Source of the DNA: Methanobacterium sp.
Lineage (GTDB): Archaea > Methanobacteriota > Methanobacteria > Methanobacteriales > Methanobacteriaceae
DNA length: 5,815 bases
NCBI GenBank assembly: GCA_003162115.1
Contig: PMMV01000034.1
Coordinates: forward strand, 2,085-7,899
Direction of reading: 5' to 3'
Below the pieces are notes generated by a model. It saw only the letters and a program-made list of their open reading frames with translations. It had not been told where the DNA came from and made no database searches. The position numbers were made by a program, and so were the translations under genes. Positions 5,351-5,815 of the stretch are shown piece after piece (positions within the stretch are counted from its first letter, which is position 1; each line of letters begins with the position of its first letter).

Positions 5351-5815
5351 TCATGGTTCCTTTCTGGCGATTATAATGTAACCCCTGGTTCTGTTACCAT
5401 GAAATGTGGTAAATATGGTTTCGTGAAAGTTTTCAACTCTGAAATCTTGTTTTACCAGTTCGAGTAATTCTTCCTTGGTGTAGTGATGTACTCTGAATAA
5501 TTCTTTTCCACGATTTTTTACGTCGTCAGTAACTATAAAAGTTCCAAATTCTTCTGTTAAAGGATAATCCCTCCTGTATCTTTCTCTGTAGAGAGAGTTT
5601 TCCGAGTTCTGTCCAAAGTCAGCCAGGTATAAAATACCATTCTCCTTCAACAAACGGTAAGCCTCGGATAAAACCTTTCTTCTATCTCCAAGTGAGATTA
5701 CAGTAGTTAGAAATGCTTGTAAAATACATGCATCAAAGGACTCATCATCGTATGGAAGTTCCATTGCGTTGGCAGTTTGGAATTTCACTCTTCCTTTATA
5801 ATTCTCATTATTTAT
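5351..5815 (-). CDS. Class I SAM-dependent methyltransferase, C-terminal part, cut by the window edge
   Basis: The reading frame is open to the last base, giving 154 visible residues. In this numbering, RVKFQTANAMELPYDDESFD (9-28) is the typical motif II/III region of Methyltransf_11/25-type enzymes (the acidic adenine-contacting strand, then LPYDDESFD). RLLKENGILYLADFGQ (54-69) is the strand and helix around motif IV/V. The C-terminal segment GNRTRGYIIIARKEP ends the Rossmann sheet. The SAM-binding GxGxG motif I must lie upstream, beyond 5815. A GTG at 5786-5788 is in frame but falls inside the conserved region, so I read it as an internal Val codon, not a start. The acceptor cannot be predicted. 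The product would be cytoplasmic. It precedes the ABC-class ATPase gene by 72 bases on the same strand. Confidence 0.88.
   Translation of the reverse strand: MNNENYKGRVKFQTANAMELPYDDESFDACILQAFLTTVISLGDRRKVLSEAYRLLKENGILYLADFGQNSENSLYRERYRRDYPLTEEFGTFIVTDDVKNRGKELFRVHHYTKEELLELVKQDFRVENFHETIFTTFHGNRTRGYIIIARKEP

Noticed and set aside
1..5815. CRISPR arrays, tRNA or rRNA genes, insertion sequences, toxin-antitoxin or defence systems
   Set aside because: I saw no regularly spaced repeats, no tRNA-like cloverleaf or rRNA sequence, no transposase or integrase motifs, and no paired toxin-antitoxin architecture. The repeats that are present are short promoter-region palindromes.

Overview
The window looks like chromosomal DNA of a methanogenic archaeon, most likely of the order Methanobacteriales. 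It is AT-rich. Several genes carry GGTGAT-type ribosome binding sites. TATA-like boxes lie about 25 bases ahead of plausible transcription starts. The protein families (an ABC-class ATPase of the COG3044 type and N-terminal CxxC...CxCG zinc ribbons) are ones I associate with these archaea. The lineage is inferred from style, not from a marker gene.

Layout from left to right: (1) a minus-strand metallo-beta-lactamase-fold hydrolase (32-700). (2) A 173-base divergent intergenic region with nested inverted repeats. (3) A small plus-strand gene for a 54-residue two-helix membrane protein (874-1038), easily missed because a longer out-of-frame reading starts on its ribosome binding site. (4) A plus-strand LtrA-family polytopic membrane protein (1231-2427). 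(5) A convergent minus-strand gene (2474-2998) whose product joins a zinc ribbon to a domain closely resembling the RQC winged helix of RecQ helicases, with no helicase motor. (6) A divergent plus-strand gene for a 131-residue zinc-ribbon protein of unknown function (3163-3558). (7) A large minus-strand ABC-class ATPase (3569-5278), whose stop is only 10 bases from the previous gene's stop. (8) The C-terminal part of a minus-strand class I SAM-dependent methyltransferase (5351 to the window edge), 72 bases upstream of the ATPase and possibly co-transcribed with it.

I see no single pathway linking these genes. There are no RNA genes, CRISPR arrays, insertion sequences or integrase signatures, and no intergenic gap exceeds 300 bases. 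The most interesting items are the helicase-less RQC/zinc-ribbon protein with its divergent zinc-ribbon partner, the overlooked 54-residue membrane protein with the inverted-repeat cluster upstream of it, and the ABC-class ATPase next to a methyltransferase. I do not see a clear new multi-gene system.
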